From Muribaculaceae bacterium (lineage in GTDB: Bacteria > Bacteroidota > Bacteroidia > Bacteroidales > Muribaculaceae), in the NCBI GenBank assembly GCA_017451225.1, contig JAFSPZ010000051.1:1-52419 (forward strand): a stretch of 52,419 nucleotides of DNA. Reading direction: 5' to 3'. Below, one piece after another: positions 39,310 through 48,444 of this stretch; the stretch's first letter is position 1, and every line of letters begins with the position of its first letter. The position numbers and the translations under genes were made by a program. The notes under the pieces are model-generated. The model was not told the DNA's origin, ran no database searches, and saw only the letters and a list, made by a program, of their open reading frames with translations.

Positions 39310-40572
39310 ATGAAACGCATAGCATATATTATAACAGTGTGCATGGTTGCCATTTTTAGACTTGCTGCCGACGACACACAAGTGCACATCTTTGACTCAA
39401 ACGTTAAGTCGCTCAAGATAGCGCCCATCAGCAACATGTACTTCCCGCCAATTTATGTGCTGGGAAGCGATGATGTGCTTAACGTGAATTTCGACTATCT
39501 TGACCTTGACATCCAGTATCTGCGCTATAGTGTTACTCACTGCGATGCCAACTGGCAACCTTCACAGTTGGTGGAGAGTGAATACATAGATGGCTTTAAT
39601 CAAGCCGACATTCAGGATTATAAGCCTAGTGAAGCGACGTTTGTTCACTATTTCAACTATGATTTCTGCATACCCAACAATGACTTCATTATCACCAAGA
39701 GCGGTAACTATCTGCTTAAGGTGTATCGTCAGGATGATCCTGATGTTGTACTGTTTCAGACTCGTTTTTCGGTGTGCGAGAACACAATGGGCGTTTATGC
39801 CGAAGTAAGCACAAACACCGATGTAGACTATAATGCCCATAATCAACAGGTGAATTTTGTTGTTACAACTCGCGATGGCGGTCACATCAGCGACCCATAT
39901 AATGAACTCGCAGCAATTGTGACCCAGAACTCTCGTCCCGACAATGAGGTTATGGTCACTAAGCCATTGATGGTTAGCGGCAACAAGGTTACTTTTGAGC
40001 ACAATCGTGACTTGATTTTCCCTGCTGGCAACGAATATCGCCGCATTGAGATGGTGAATATCAACTCAATGAACATGGGAGTGGAGAAAATTCAGTATTT
40101 TGAGCCATACTATCATGCAACTCTCTATACCAATGAACCCCGCGTTTATGGTCAATATCTCTATGACAAAACACAGTATGGTCATTTCACCATAAGGACT
40201 TCGGGAGCTTACGACTCGATGGTTGAAAGCGACTATATTGTCACTCATTTCACACTTTACACTGGAGAGAAGCTTGATGGAGGAAACCTCTTTGTACAAG
40301 GTGGATTCACGCTTGGTATGCCTGCTGAACAGTGCCTTATGCGCTATGACGCCAACCACGGTACATATAATTGCGACATCCTGCTTAAGCAAGGTGCCTA
40401 TAACTATCAGTTTCTATGGGTGCCAAGTGGCAGTGGAATGGGGCAGACTGGCAAAATTGAAGGCGATAAATACCAAACCTCAAACGAATATCTCGTCAAG
40501 GTCTATGACCGCCCCTTCGGTGAGCGCTACGACCATTTCGTAGGATTCGGCATCATCTACTCAGGACGATAA
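39310..40572 (+). CDS. type IX secretion system plug protein (DUF5103 family)
   Basis: A 420-residue exported protein with signal peptide MKRIAYIITVCMVAIFRLAA. The body is the DUF5103 pattern: DTQVHIFDSNVKSLKIAPISNMYFPPIYVLGSDD at the start, RYSVTHCDANWQPSQLVESEYIDGF, and SEATFVHYFNYDFCIPN. The plug protein occupies the SprA translocon of the type IX secretion system in Bacteroidota and controls its opening. Its presence implies that a T9SS or a close relative operates here, although no other T9SS gene is in the window. The 3' end overlaps the convergent 40557 gene by 16 nt. Confidence 0.85.
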   Translation: MKRIAYIITVCMVAIFRLAADDTQVHIFDSNVKSLKIAPISNMYFPPIYVLGSDDVLNVNFDYLDLDIQYLRYSVTHCDANWQPSQLVESEYIDGFNQADIQDYKPSEATFVHYFNYDFCIPNNDFIITKSGNYLLKVYRQDDPDVVLFQTRFSVCENTMGVYAEVSTNTDVDYNAHNQQVNFVVTTRDGGHISDPYNELAAIVTQNSRPDNEVMVTKPLMVSGNKVTFEHNRDLIFPAGNEYRRIEMVNINSMNMGVEKIQYFEPYYHATLYTNEPRVYGQYLYDKTQYGHFTIRTSGAYDSMVESDYIVTHFTLYTGEKLDGGNLFVQGGFTLGMPAEQCLMRYDANHGTYNCDILLKQGAYNYQFLWVPSGSGMGQTGKIEGDKYQTSNEYLVKVYDRPFGERYDHFVGFGIIYSGR

Positions 40573-41243
40573 TCAGGTCTTTCTTTATACCTGATGATTG
40601 ATTCATTTTGTGGGATTATCTTCTCATCAAGAGCAAATTCCTGTTTGTAACAGTTATTGAAATTGTCAACGAGATACACGTTGTCAAATTCTTTGTCGCT
40701 CTCAGGAATGAAAAACATGAGAATCTTGTTTGAAAGGGGATGGTTATTTGTTGTGTTTCTCAATTCATACCAACCTGTGATGTCGTTGTTGTGACGTTTG
40801 TCCTTATTGCTATAAACAAGATAATTCACCCAAAAGCAAAAATCGCGATAGTTAATAGTAGGGGAAAATAGTAGCATGAAATCTTTGCCGCTTGTCTTTA
40901 TTTCTGGTGTATAATTTTCAAAGTTCTCATCCTCCTCCTTGCCCATTTTGTTAAACGATTCTATCGCTTCATTTATCTCATTCTCACTCATGTTTTGGAT
41001 TAGGATGAGACTATAGCTATTAGGTGATTCTTCTTCGATGCTATCTAAAGCATTCTCATGCTTTTTTGAAAATGGCCAATAGTAGAGAAGAAATGCGATG
41101 AGAGCTGTTGGAACAACAACTAATGATACTCCCTTTATTAAGTTTGGCTCAAAATCATAATAGTAGAAAAGGTAGCCAATAACGACAAAGACAATAGCAA
41201 TAATGATTTTAACTGGCTTAAGGGAAAAGTTCTCTTTATCCAT
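40557..41243 (-). CDS. membrane-anchored protein of unknown function
   Basis: A 228-residue protein with two N-terminal hydrophobic helices (PVKIIIAIVFVVIGYLFYYY and GVSLVVVPTALIAFLLYYWPF). A highly charged soluble domain of about 160 residues follows (EEDENFENYTPEIKTSGKDFMLLF, IIPQNESIIRYKERPDYRPE). The soluble part should face the cytoplasm. It begins 4 nt after the exchanger stop, so the two are coexpressed and perhaps act together. No family recognised. Confidence 0.72.
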   Translation of the reverse strand: MDKENFSLKPVKIIIAIVFVVIGYLFYYYDFEPNLIKGVSLVVVPTALIAFLLYYWPFSKKHENALDSIEEESPNSYSLILIQNMSENEINEAIESFNKMGKEEDENFENYTPEIKTSGKDFMLLFSPTINYRDFCFWVNYLVYSNKDKRHNNDITGWYELRNTTNNHPLSNKILMFFIPESDKEFDNVYLVDNFNNCYKQEFALDEKIIPQNESIIRYKERPDYRPE

Positions 41244-41247
41244 AGAT

Positions 41248-42219
41248 TTATCTCATTAGTAGATAAACAGTATACCCAATATATATAGCGAGGAAGATGA
41301 CGCCCTCGATGCGGTCAAATTTCTGTTTTTTAAAGGTGTAGATTGTAACAAAGATGCAAATTGCAGCCACAAGTGCCATCAGATAATCAACAATACTGAT
41401 GGTTTCCAAAGTGTAAGGATGAATTGTTGACGACACGCCTAGTATCATGAGCAGGTTGAAAACGTTTGAACCAATAACGTTGCCCAATGCCAACTGAGGG
41501 TTCTTCTTACATGCGGCGATGATAGCAGTTATAAGCTCGGGTAGTGAAGTACCTACTGCCACGATAGTGATAGAGATTACAGCATCGCTCATTCCCCAAG
41601 TCTTGGCAAGAATTTTGGCTTTGTCAAGGAACAGATTGCCACCCCATAACAGAGCACCTAACGACACGGCGGCTATTACCCACAGCAACATCACATTCTT
41701 CCCTGTCAGGCTCGATGAGGCCTCTTCATCGGCTTCGGCAAGAGCTTGTTCTGGATTCTTTCCTTTTCTAAGTATGACAAATGCCATGTAGACAATGAAA
41801 ACCAGCAACAGGAACACACCATCAAGACGAGAGAGTTCATTGTCCGGTAGGCCAAGCCATGAGTCGTTGGCAAGCAATAGAACCAGTATAGTCGCACCAA
41901 TGCCCACTGGAATGTCACGCCGTTGCTGCAACTTGTCGATGTCAAACGGCAATATCGTTGCCGTCACACCTAGAATCAGGAACACATTGGCAATATTTGA
42001 GCCAAGCACGTTTCCCATGGCAATGTCGCCATTGCCAGTAAATGCACTGGAGATGGAAACAAAAAGTTCTGGTGCCGAGGTGCCTATGCCCACTATGGTA
42101 AGGCCAATTATAAAATTAGAAATCTTGGCGCGTTGTGCTATTGCTACCGAAGCCTCAACCAGATAGTTGGCGCCAAGCAGCAGCAATCCCAATCCTAAGA
42201 ATAATAGTATATAATCCAT
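41248..42219 (-). CDS. calcium/sodium exchanger, CaCA family (YrbG-like)
   Basis: A 323-residue inner-membrane antiporter with about ten helices in two inverted repeats. Each repeat has the alpha motif that forms the ion sites: IVGIGTSAPELFVS...GNVLGSNIANVFLILG and IVAVGTSLPELITA...GNVIGSNVFNLLMILG. A short acidic cytoplasmic loop lies between (EQALAEADEEASS). It exports Ca2+ or takes up Na+ according to gradient; direction and ion are family inference. It leads the unit with the 40557 gene. Confidence 0.92.
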   Translation of the reverse strand: MDYILLFLGLGLLLLGANYLVEASVAIAQRAKISNFIIGLTIVGIGTSAPELFVSISSAFTGNGDIAMGNVLGSNIANVFLILGVTATILPFDIDKLQQRRDIPVGIGATILVLLLANDSWLGLPDNELSRLDGVFLLLVFIVYMAFVILRKGKNPEQALAEADEEASSSLTGKNVMLLWVIAAVSLGALLWGGNLFLDKAKILAKTWGMSDAVISITIVAVGTSLPELITAIIAACKKNPQLALGNVIGSNVFNLLMILGVSSTIHPYTLETISIVDYLMALVAAICIFVTIYTFKKQKFDRIEGVIFLAIYIGYTVYLLMR

Positions 42220-42240
42220 TATAGTATCTTTTAATTGACT

Positions 42241-42249
42241 GCAAAAATA
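42241..42249 (-). promoter_or_regulatory. -7 element for the exchanger gene
   Basis: TATTTTTGC on the minus strand, 22 nt before the ATG. Confidence 0.45.
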
Positions 42250-42304
42250 ATGAAATTTTAATTAGGTAGATGATTATTCTACATTAAAATTCATTACAAA
42301 TAAA

Positions 42305-42338
42305 AAAACATTGCCTGAAATAACTCAAGCAATGTTTT
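42305..42338 (-). terminator. terminator downstream of fabD
   Basis: AAAACATTGC (42305-42314) pairs perfectly with GCAATGTTTT (42329-42338). On the minus strand the stem is followed by a run of seven T. Confidence 0.75.
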
Positions 42339-42344
42339 AAATTC

Positions 42345-42416
42345 TGCATTATGAATTAAGCATTGAATCAGGCGTCAGCCAATTATGCATTGTGCATTAT
42401 GAATTATGCATTGATT
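42345..42416. repeat. short ATGCAT-type direct and inverted repeats
   Basis: TGCATTATGAATTA occurs at 42345-42358 and 42393-42406, and AATTATGCATTG at 42381-42392 and 42402-42413. The units are also near-palindromic. They lie in the 3' untranslated region of fabD and overlap its last codons. There are too few copies and too little spacing regularity for CRISPR. Confidence 0.6.
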
Positions 42417-43293
42417 ATTGCATTCCGCTCACGGCAACATCCTTGCAGGTGCGGCCAATCAAGCCTTGTAGCACCTTGCCGGGACCAAGCTCTACGGCTT
42501 CGGTCATGCCATCTGCTGCCATATTGGCAACAATGTGGCTCCAGCGAACGGGGGCTGTCAATTGCTTGATGAGGTTCTCCTTAATCTCTTCGGGATTTGT
42601 GTGAGGTTTGGCATCTACATCTTGATAGATAGGGCAAATGGGCTCACTGAAGTTTGCCTCATGGATAGCCTTTGCAAGCTCCTCGCGAGCTGGCTCCATG
42701 AGTGGAGAGTGGAACGCGCCGCCCACTTTCAATGGCAAGGCGCGACGGGCACCAGCCTCTTTGAACTTAGCGCAAGCTTCTTCAATTGCTTCAAACGAGC
42801 CACTGATAACCACTTGACCTGGGCTATTGTAGTTGGCGGGAACGCACACACCGTCGATTGATGCGCAAATTTCTTCTACTTTGTCGTCGTCCATGCCAAT
42901 GATGGCAGCCATAGTCGATGGGGTAGCCTCGCAAGCCTTTTGCATTGCAAGAGCTCGTGTCTCCACGAGCTTAAGGCCCTGTTCAAATGGCAGAACACCG
43001 GCAGCAACAAGAGCCGAAAATTCTCCTAATGAGTGACCTGCTACCATGTCGGGCTTAAATTCGTCGCCAAGGGTCTTGGCAAGTATCACACTGTGCAGGA
43101 ATACAGCGGGTTGGGTAACTTTAGTCTGCTTAAGGTCGTCCTCGGTACCCTCAAACATCAAGTCGGTAATGCGGAATCCGAGCACTTCGTTGGCTTTCTC
43201 AAACATTTCACGAGCCTCGGCGTTATTCTCATATAGGTCTTTGCCCATTCCCACGAACTGCGCACCTTGGCCAGGAAAAACAAATGCTTTCAT
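42415..43293 (-). CDS. fabD: malonyl-CoA:ACP transacylase
   Basis: Loads malonate on acyl carrier protein for fatty-acid synthesis. The 292-residue protein starts MKAFVFPGQGAQFVGMGKDLYE. The active serine is in VAGHSLGEFSALVAAG, the catalytic His in GGAFHSPLMEPA, and ELGPGKVLQGLI closes the family pattern. The open frame extends to 43362, upstream of the predicted transcription start, so the ATG at 43293 that begins the conserved PGQG segment is used. Confidence 0.96.
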   Translation of the reverse strand: MKAFVFPGQGAQFVGMGKDLYENNAEAREMFEKANEVLGFRITDLMFEGTEDDLKQTKVTQPAVFLHSVILAKTLGDEFKPDMVAGHSLGEFSALVAAGVLPFEQGLKLVETRALAMQKACEATPSTMAAIIGMDDDKVEEICASIDGVCVPANYNSPGQVVISGSFEAIEEACAKFKEAGARRALPLKVGGAFHSPLMEPAREELAKAIHEANFSEPICPIYQDVDAKPHTNPEEIKENLIKQLTAPVRWSHIVANMAADGMTEAVELGPGKVLQGLIGRTCKDVAVSGMQ

Positions 43294-43348
43294 ACTTAAA
43301 CTTGTTATTTTTAATTGTTGAAAAATTTCTTTAATTTCAAAATCGACC

Positions 43349-43357
43349 GCAAAAGTA
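43349..43357 (-). promoter_or_regulatory. -7 element for fabD
   Basis: TACTTTTGC on the minus strand, 56 nt before the fabD ATG at 43293. Confidence 0.5.
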
Positions 43358-43401
43358 CTCATTTTTTCTATTACGGCAAATTTTAACTATATAAATTAAC
43401 T

Positions 43402-44925
43402 TTATACCTCCATAATTGCCTTAACAATTATCAATACTATGGGGATTGTGATGCAGAATACGCCTATTAGGTCGATTATAACTCCAGATTTTATCATTTT
43501 GGTGATAGGAACATAGCCCGAAGCATAGACAATTGCATTTGGCGGTGTGGAAACTGGCATCATGAATCCTAATGACGATGCAAGTGCTATTCCCACGGCA
43601 ACTGGGATGGGACTGAAACCTAACGAGGTAGCTGTACCAATTGATATGGTGCCAATTAAATTGACTGCGGCAGTGTGGGAAGTGAACTCTGCAAGCAATA
43701 GCCCTGATACACAGAATACAGCAATAAGAAGGAACTCCGAAGGATTGCCTCCCATTGCCACTTTGATGCCGTCGCCTATCCAGTACGAAAGGCCGGTAGT
43801 GTACATTAGTCCTCCCACAGACAGTCCACCGCCAAAAAGTAGCAGAGTGCCCCAATCAATACCACTCATGCCTTCTTTCCAACTCAAAGTCATTTTGTTC
43901 TCTTTTAAGTTGACGGGTAAAAAGAATAACAGCAAGGCGCCAGCTATGGCAGCAATGCTTTCGTGGAAGTGGCTGTCGTAGAATTTCATTATATCTGATT
44001 GTTGCCCATAAATCAGGGTTAGTATGCTTGGAGCCACCCATAGCACCACAGCAACTCCAAAAGCGATAAGGGAGTTGACTTGAGCACGTGTCCATTTTCC
44101 TAGACCGTCAACATGCGAGCGGATGAACTCTCTTGCCCCTTCTATGTGTTTTACGTCGGATGGGAACATGCGCCAAAGCACGAAATAGGCAACAATGAAA
44201 TAGAGAATCATTGCCACAACCCCCCATATCATCCAATCGAAAAATGAGATAGATGGCGCGTCGGGTGCCAATTGTTCGAGAAAGCCTATCATCATTATAT
44301 TGGGGGGAGTACCGATGGGGGTTAGCACACCGCCTATCGAGCAGGCGTATGCAGTCATAAGCATTAAACCTGTAGAGTACTTATATTTGCTCAGGTTAAT
44401 GGTCTTGCCGTTGGCAGCCATCATTTCTCTAATTGCTTCAAGCAGACCCAGTGCTATAGGAAACATCATAGCTGCAGTGGCGGTGTTGCTTATCCATCCA
44501 GAGCATATCATACACGCTAAACCAATGGCAAGGAATATGCGTCGTGGAGAGTCGCCCACCCATTTCATCGATAGGATACCATAGGCAATTCGCTTGTCCA
44601 ATCCGTTGACCATCATTCCCTTGGCAAGGAGAAATCCACCCATGAACAAAAATATCATGGGGTTGGCAAAGTTGGCGAATGCTTTGCTGACATCTGTCAC
44701 CCCAAGGATTACGCACAACGTGGGGCCAAGCAATGATGTTACGGGTATAGGCACAGGCTCTGTAATCCACCATATTGCTACAAGTGACATGATGGCAAGA
44801 AGGTGATGAGCGGGAGCCGAAAGTGCCTCAATAGGGAGAAACCACAGAAATATCGCCACAATAGGGCCCAAAATGGCGCCTATAGATCGGCGCTTTATAT
44901 CAAAAGAGTTGCTGTTTTTTGCCAT
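43402..44925 (-). CDS. DASS-family anion symporter (SLC13 type)
   Basis: A 507-residue inner-membrane transporter with about eleven to twelve helices. It has the paired substrate/sodium motifs of the divalent-anion:Na+ symporters: WISNTATAAMM and the following GVLTPIGTPPNIMM in the first half, TSHTAAVN and MPVSTPPNAIVYASG in the second. Likely substrates are dicarboxylates such as succinate or fumarate, or sulfate; the sequence does not separate these. It is a single gene with its own promoter element and lies upstream of fabD, with fabD's promoter region between. Confidence 0.9.
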   Translation of the reverse strand: MAKNSNSFDIKRRSIGAILGPIVAIFLWFLPIEALSAPAHHLLAIMSLVAIWWITEPVPIPVTSLLGPTLCVILGVTDVSKAFANFANPMIFLFMGGFLLAKGMMVNGLDKRIAYGILSMKWVGDSPRRIFLAIGLACMICSGWISNTATAAMMFPIALGLLEAIREMMAANGKTINLSKYKYSTGLMLMTAYACSIGGVLTPIGTPPNIMMIGFLEQLAPDAPSISFFDWMIWGVVAMILYFIVAYFVLWRMFPSDVKHIEGAREFIRSHVDGLGKWTRAQVNSLIAFGVAVVLWVAPSILTLIYGQQSDIMKFYDSHFHESIAAIAGALLLFFLPVNLKENKMTLSWKEGMSGIDWGTLLLFGGGLSVGGLMYTTGLSYWIGDGIKVAMGGNPSEFLLIAVFCVSGLLLAEFTSHTAAVNLIGTISIGTATSLGFSPIPVAVGIALASSLGFMMPVSTPPNAIVYASGYVPITKMIKSGVIIDLIGVFCITIPIVLIIVKAIMEV

Positions 44926-44943
44926 GCTATTAATATTTTGTGT

Positions 44944-44952
44944 GCAAATATA
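44944..44952 (-). promoter_or_regulatory. -7 element for the DASS transporter
   Basis: TATATTTGC on the minus strand, 19 nt before the ATG. Confidence 0.5.
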
Positions 44953-45035
44953 CTGTATTTTTGCATTTTATTAAGTATTTTCTATAAATATTCATTAGAA
45001 AAATTGTTGTTTGGTTATAAAACTATGCTTATATA

Positions 45036-45067
45036 TTTGCCGTCTCATCTTTTTTGTTTAAATTTGC
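45036..45067 (+). promoter_or_regulatory. -33/-7 promoter for tatA-tatC
   Basis: TTTG at 45036-45039, a 19-nt spacer and TAAATTTGC at 45059-45067. It overlaps the longer open frame starting at 45054, so the ATG at 45093 is the start. Confidence 0.75.
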
Positions 45068-45092
45068 AAGTTATAACCAATATTATACTATC

Positions 45093-45347
45093 ATGTTGAA
45101 TTCAATTTTATTGCTATTTGGCAACTTAGGCACTACCGAGTTATTAATAATTGTGCTTATCATCTTGTTGCTCTTTGGAGGCAAGAAGATTCCCGAGCTG
45201 ATGAAAGGTATTGGCAAGGGAGTGCGCAGCTACAAGGAAGGCCTTGATGACGTGAAAAACGAGATAGAGAAACCGCTCAAGGAAGGCGTCAAAGAAGCCG
45301 AGAAGAAAGCCGAAAAAAAGACTGAAGATATAAAGTCTAACGAGTAA
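45093..45347 (+). CDS. tatA: Sec-independent translocase subunit TatA
   Basis: A pore-forming subunit of the twin-arginine translocase. The 84-residue protein has one N-terminal membrane helix ([31 protein letters not shown]) containing the FGxKKxPEL hinge. An amphipathic helix ([18 protein letters not shown]) and an acidic/basic tail ([17 protein letters not shown]) follow. It lies 15 nt before tatC. No tatB-like gene is seen, which fits a two-component TatAC system. Confidence 0.95.
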   Translation: MLNSILLLFGNLGTTELLIIVLIILLLFGGKKIPELMKGIGKGVRSYKEGLDDVKNEIEKPLKEGVKEAEKKAEKKTEDIKSNE

Positions 45348-45362
45348 TAGCTTTGCCTCTCA

Positions 45363-46160
45363 ATGGAAGGGGGAAACAAGGAACAGTTGCAGGAGATGTC
45401 GTTCTGGGACCACCTTGATGTTTTGCGAGGTGTGCTCATAAAGATTGCCGTAGTTGTAGTAGCTATGGCTGTCGTGTTTTTTGCACTCATGCCCACGATT
45501 TTCGACAACGTGATTCTTGCTCCATGCAAAGGGGATTTTATTCTTTATCAACTTTTTGAGAAACTCACAGCAGGCATCCCTGGACTGCCACATTTTACCA
45601 CCGACGGTTTTCATGTTGAGCTCATCAACATTCAGTTGGCATCGCAGTTCTTCATTCACATGAGCACCTCATTCTGGCTGGCGCTTGTTTTCTCGTTCCC
45701 TGTTGTTATATATCTGCTATGGAGCTTTGTGTCGCCGGCACTCTACGACCACGAAAAGCGTGGCATTAAGCGCGCATTTGGTTTTGGAAATCTCATGTTC
45801 TTCCTTGGAGTTGCTGTTGGATATTTTGTGGTCTTCCCTGTGACACTACGATTTTTGGCTGACTATCATGTGAGTGCGATGGTACCCAACCAAATATCAC
45901 TCGATAGCTATATGGACACCTTCTTGATGCTCATCTTCATCATGGGTATTATTTTTGAACTCCCATTGTTGGCATGGCTATTGGGAAACATTGGGGTGTT
46001 GAAGCGTAGCTTCTTTAAAAAGTATCGCCGTCATGCCGTTGTGGTACTTCTCATTTTGGCAGCATTCATAACTCCTACTGGAGATCCTTTCACCCTCACC
46101 ATTGTGTTCCTTCCCATTTACATGCTCTATGAGTTAAGTGCCTGGTTGGTGAAAAAATAA
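45363..46160 (+). CDS. tatC: Sec-independent translocase subunit TatC
   Basis: The membrane receptor of the twin-arginine translocase, which recognises RR signal peptides. The 265-residue protein has the six expected helices and the conserved N-terminal segment EMSFWDHLDVLRGVLIKIAVV (family: F..HL.ELR.R). Also conserved are FWLALVFSFPVVIYLLWSFVSPALYDHEKR and the C-terminal LAAFITPTGDPFT (family: ITPpDpxs). The 60-residue periplasmic insertion between helices 1 and 2 is typical of Bacteroidota TatC. Confidence 0.95.
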   Translation: MEGGNKEQLQEMSFWDHLDVLRGVLIKIAVVVVAMAVVFFALMPTIFDNVILAPCKGDFILYQLFEKLTAGIPGLPHFTTDGFHVELINIQLASQFFIHMSTSFWLALVFSFPVVIYLLWSFVSPALYDHEKRGIKRAFGFGNLMFFLGVAVGYFVVFPVTLRFLADYHVSAMVPNQISLDSYMDTFLMLIFIMGIIFELPLLAWLLGNIGVLKRSFFKKYRRHAVVVLLILAAFITPTGDPFTLTIVFLPIYMLYELSAWLVKK

Positions 46161-46208
46161 TGCTATTGAATAATCAATAAGAACTAGTAACTGAAAACAA
46201 ACAAACGA

Positions 46209-47558
46209 ATGAAAGAAAAAAGAGCAGGTTTTGCAACACGTATGGGTGCCATTGCTGCTACTGTGGGTAGTGCGGTTGGACTTGGCAACATTTGGCGTTT
46301 TCCTTATCAGGCCGGAGCTAATGGCGGTGGGGCATATATACTCGTTTATCTTCTGTGTATAGTATTTCTGGGATTGCCAATTATGATGTCGGAATTCATC
46401 ATAGGTCGTTCCACCCACAAGAACATGAAGGGGGCAATAGAGCAGTTGACCCCTGGCTCGCCGTTTAAGATTTTCTCTTACATTGGAGTGTTTGGGGCTT
46501 TGCTCATATGTGGCTATTATAGTGTGGTGTGCGGTTGGGTTATAGAATACTTGTGGAGCTCGTTTAGTGGAAGTTTGTTAGAGCATAATCCTGAGGAATT
46601 TCCTCAAATCTTCAATACTTTCATTGGCTCCCCCGACCGTTGTGTGATGTGGACGATAATCTTCTTAGTACTCAATTTCTTAATACTGAGCCGTGGCATT
46701 CAGAAGGGTGTGGAACGTATGGCAAATATCATGATGCCTTTACTTTTTGTTTTGCTAATTGTCTTCTGTGTGAACTCTCTAATGCTTCCAAGCTCAAAGA
46801 TGGGCGTAGATTTTTTGTTTAATATAAACTTCGACAAACTTGGCTGGAAAGGTGTTGTTGATGCTATGGGGCAAGCGTTCATGTCGTTATCGTTGGGTGT
46901 TACATGTCTTATCACCTATTCTTCCTATTTTAAGGACGATAGCAATTTAATGAAAGATGCGGTGACAATATCATCTCTCGACACGCTCGTTGCCGTTCTT
47001 GCCGGTATTGTTATATTTCCCGCTGTATTCTCTTTTGGATTGGACCCAAAAGCTGGCCCCGACTTGATATTCATTACTCTTCCAACCATATTCCAGCAGA
47101 TGCCTGGAGGCACAATTTGGGCTGTGCTGTTCTTTATTTTGCTGTTCTTTGCATCCATCACTTCTACGATATCGTTGAGCGAGATTCCCATCACTTTTAT
47201 GATAGATGAATACAAATTGTCGCGTGGCAAAGCAATTATTTTAACTGCTTTACAAATGGGTCTTGTTGCTGTGTTGAGCGCATTATCGTTCAGTTCTCTG
47301 AGCGATGTGACCATCATTGGAAAGAATATATTTGATTTCCTCGACTTTGTAGGACCAAACTTCTTCATGCTGCTTGGTGGACTTGTTACTGCTATCTATG
47401 TAGGATGGATTCTTAAGAAGGATGTTATACATAACCAGCTAACTAATGGCAGAATGCATCGTTCTCGTTTCGTTCAGCCTTATTTAATCTTCTGCTTGCG
47501 CTATATAGCACCTGTAGCTATAGTCATCATTTTCTTATATTATGTTGGAATAATCTAA
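46209..47558 (+). CDS. sodium-dependent transporter, neurotransmitter:sodium symporter family
   Basis: A 449-residue inner-membrane LeuT-fold symporter. The signature at the start is ATVGSAVGLGNIWRFPYQAGANGGGAYILVYL (sodium and substrate site 1). The unwound helix 6 region has AFMSLSLGVTCLITYSSYFKDD, and TM8 follows at FFASITSTISLSEIP. About eleven to twelve helices are present. Bacterial members carry amino acids such as Trp, Leu or Tyr. It starts 48 nt after tatC and only 1 nt before folP. Confidence 0.92.
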   Translation: MKEKRAGFATRMGAIAATVGSAVGLGNIWRFPYQAGANGGGAYILVYLLCIVFLGLPIMMSEFIIGRSTHKNMKGAIEQLTPGSPFKIFSYIGVFGALLICGYYSVVCGWVIEYLWSSFSGSLLEHNPEEFPQIFNTFIGSPDRCVMWTIIFLVLNFLILSRGIQKGVERMANIMMPLLFVLLIVFCVNSLMLPSSKMGVDFLFNINFDKLGWKGVVDAMGQAFMSLSLGVTCLITYSSYFKDDSNLMKDAVTISSLDTLVAVLAGIVIFPAVFSFGLDPKAGPDLIFITLPTIFQQMPGGTIWAVLFFILLFFASITSTISLSEIPITFMIDEYKLSRGKAIILTALQMGLVAVLSALSFSSLSDVTIIGKNIFDFLDFVGPNFFMLLGGLVTAIYVGWILKKDVIHNQLTNGRMHRSRFVQPYLIFCLRYIAPVAIVIIFLYYVGII

Positions 47559-47559
47559 A

Positions 47560-48411
47560 ATGGTTGAATTCAAAAAATACAGCCTTAATATCAAAGGGCG
47601 ACTAGTGGAGATTGACCGACCGCTAGTCATGGGAATTGTCAATGCTACACCTGATTCGTTCTACGATAGTAGTCGAGTCCTTGCACCCGAGGCAATTGCC
47701 GCTCGAGTTAGCGACATGATAGAGCAGGGAGCTGACATCATCGATATTGGCGCTTGTTCCACGCGGCCTGGCGCCGAGGTGGCTACCGAACAGCAGGAAA
47801 TGGAGCGTTTGAACATTGCTGTTGATGCAGCACGGCAAGCTGCTGGTGACAATGTGCTCATCTCTATTGACACTTATCGCGCGAGTGTAGCTCGTCACTG
47901 CGTTGAGCAGCTAGGCGCAGATATTATAAACGACATTTCAGGCGGTGATTTAGACCATGATATGAACACTACAGTCGCTAAACTACAAGTGCCTTACATT
48001 GTGATGCATATGCGTGGCACACCGGCAACCATGCAGCAACTCACCCACTACGACGACGTTGCAGCAGAGGTGTTGGAAGAGCTGGCTCGTAAAATCGACA
48101 CTTTGCACCAACTTGGCGTTAACGATGTGATTGCCGACCCTGGATTTGGCTTTGCCAAGAATTTAGAGCAGAACTACCGTTTGCTGTCATGTCTTGAGGC
48201 TTTTCATGCACTTGAGGTGCCACTGCTTGTGGGTGTGTCTCGCAAATCAATGATTCAGAAGGTGCTCAACTGCACTGCCAATGAAGCACTAAACGGAACT
48301 ACGGTAGTGAATACCATCGCAATGATGAAAGGAGCACACATAATACGCGTTCACGACGTGAAGGCTGCTGTTGAGGCCCGCACTCTTGTTTCTTTCACAA
48401 GAAATCAGTAA
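47560..48411 (+). CDS. folP: dihydropteroate synthase
   Basis: Joins p-aminobenzoate to dihydropterin pyrophosphate in folate synthesis and is the sulfonamide target. The 283-residue protein has the signatures MGIVNATPDSFYDSS (pterin loop 1), DIIDIGACSTRPGA (loop 2), SIDTYRASVARH, IINDISGGDLD and VIADPGFGFAKNLEQNY, with GVSRKSMI near the C-terminus. It begins 1 nt after the symporter stop. Its stop codon is part of the -7 box of the next gene's promoter. Confidence 0.96.
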   Translation: MVEFKKYSLNIKGRLVEIDRPLVMGIVNATPDSFYDSSRVLAPEAIAARVSDMIEQGADIIDIGACSTRPGAEVATEQQEMERLNIAVDAARQAAGDNVLISIDTYRASVARHCVEQLGADIINDISGGDLDHDMNTTVAKLQVPYIVMHMRGTPATMQQLTHYDDVAAEVLEELARKIDTLHQLGVNDVIADPGFGFAKNLEQNYRLLSCLEAFHALEVPLLVGVSRKSMIQKVLNCTANEALNGTTVVNTIAMMKGAHIIRVHDVKAAVEARTLVSFTRNQ

Positions 48412-48417
48412 CTTTGC
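48386..48417 (+). promoter_or_regulatory. internal -33/-7 promoter for cdaA, overlapping the folP stop
   Basis: TTG at 48386-48388, a 20-nt spacer and TAACTTTGC at 48409-48417. The TAA of the -7 box is the folP stop codon. Confidence 0.7.
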
Positions 48418-48444
48418 ATTTTCAATTGATAACTAAGAACTAAC

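Noticed and set aside
40557-40572. 16-nt overlap of the DUF5103 gene and the convergent membrane-protein gene as a sign of misassembly
   Set aside because: Both C-termini look intact, and short convergent overlaps are common where no terminator separates genes.
42345-42416. ATGCAT-type repeats considered as a CRISPR remnant
   Set aside because: Only two or three imperfect, AT-only copies with irregular spacing and no cas genes; they look like local duplicated palindromic filler.
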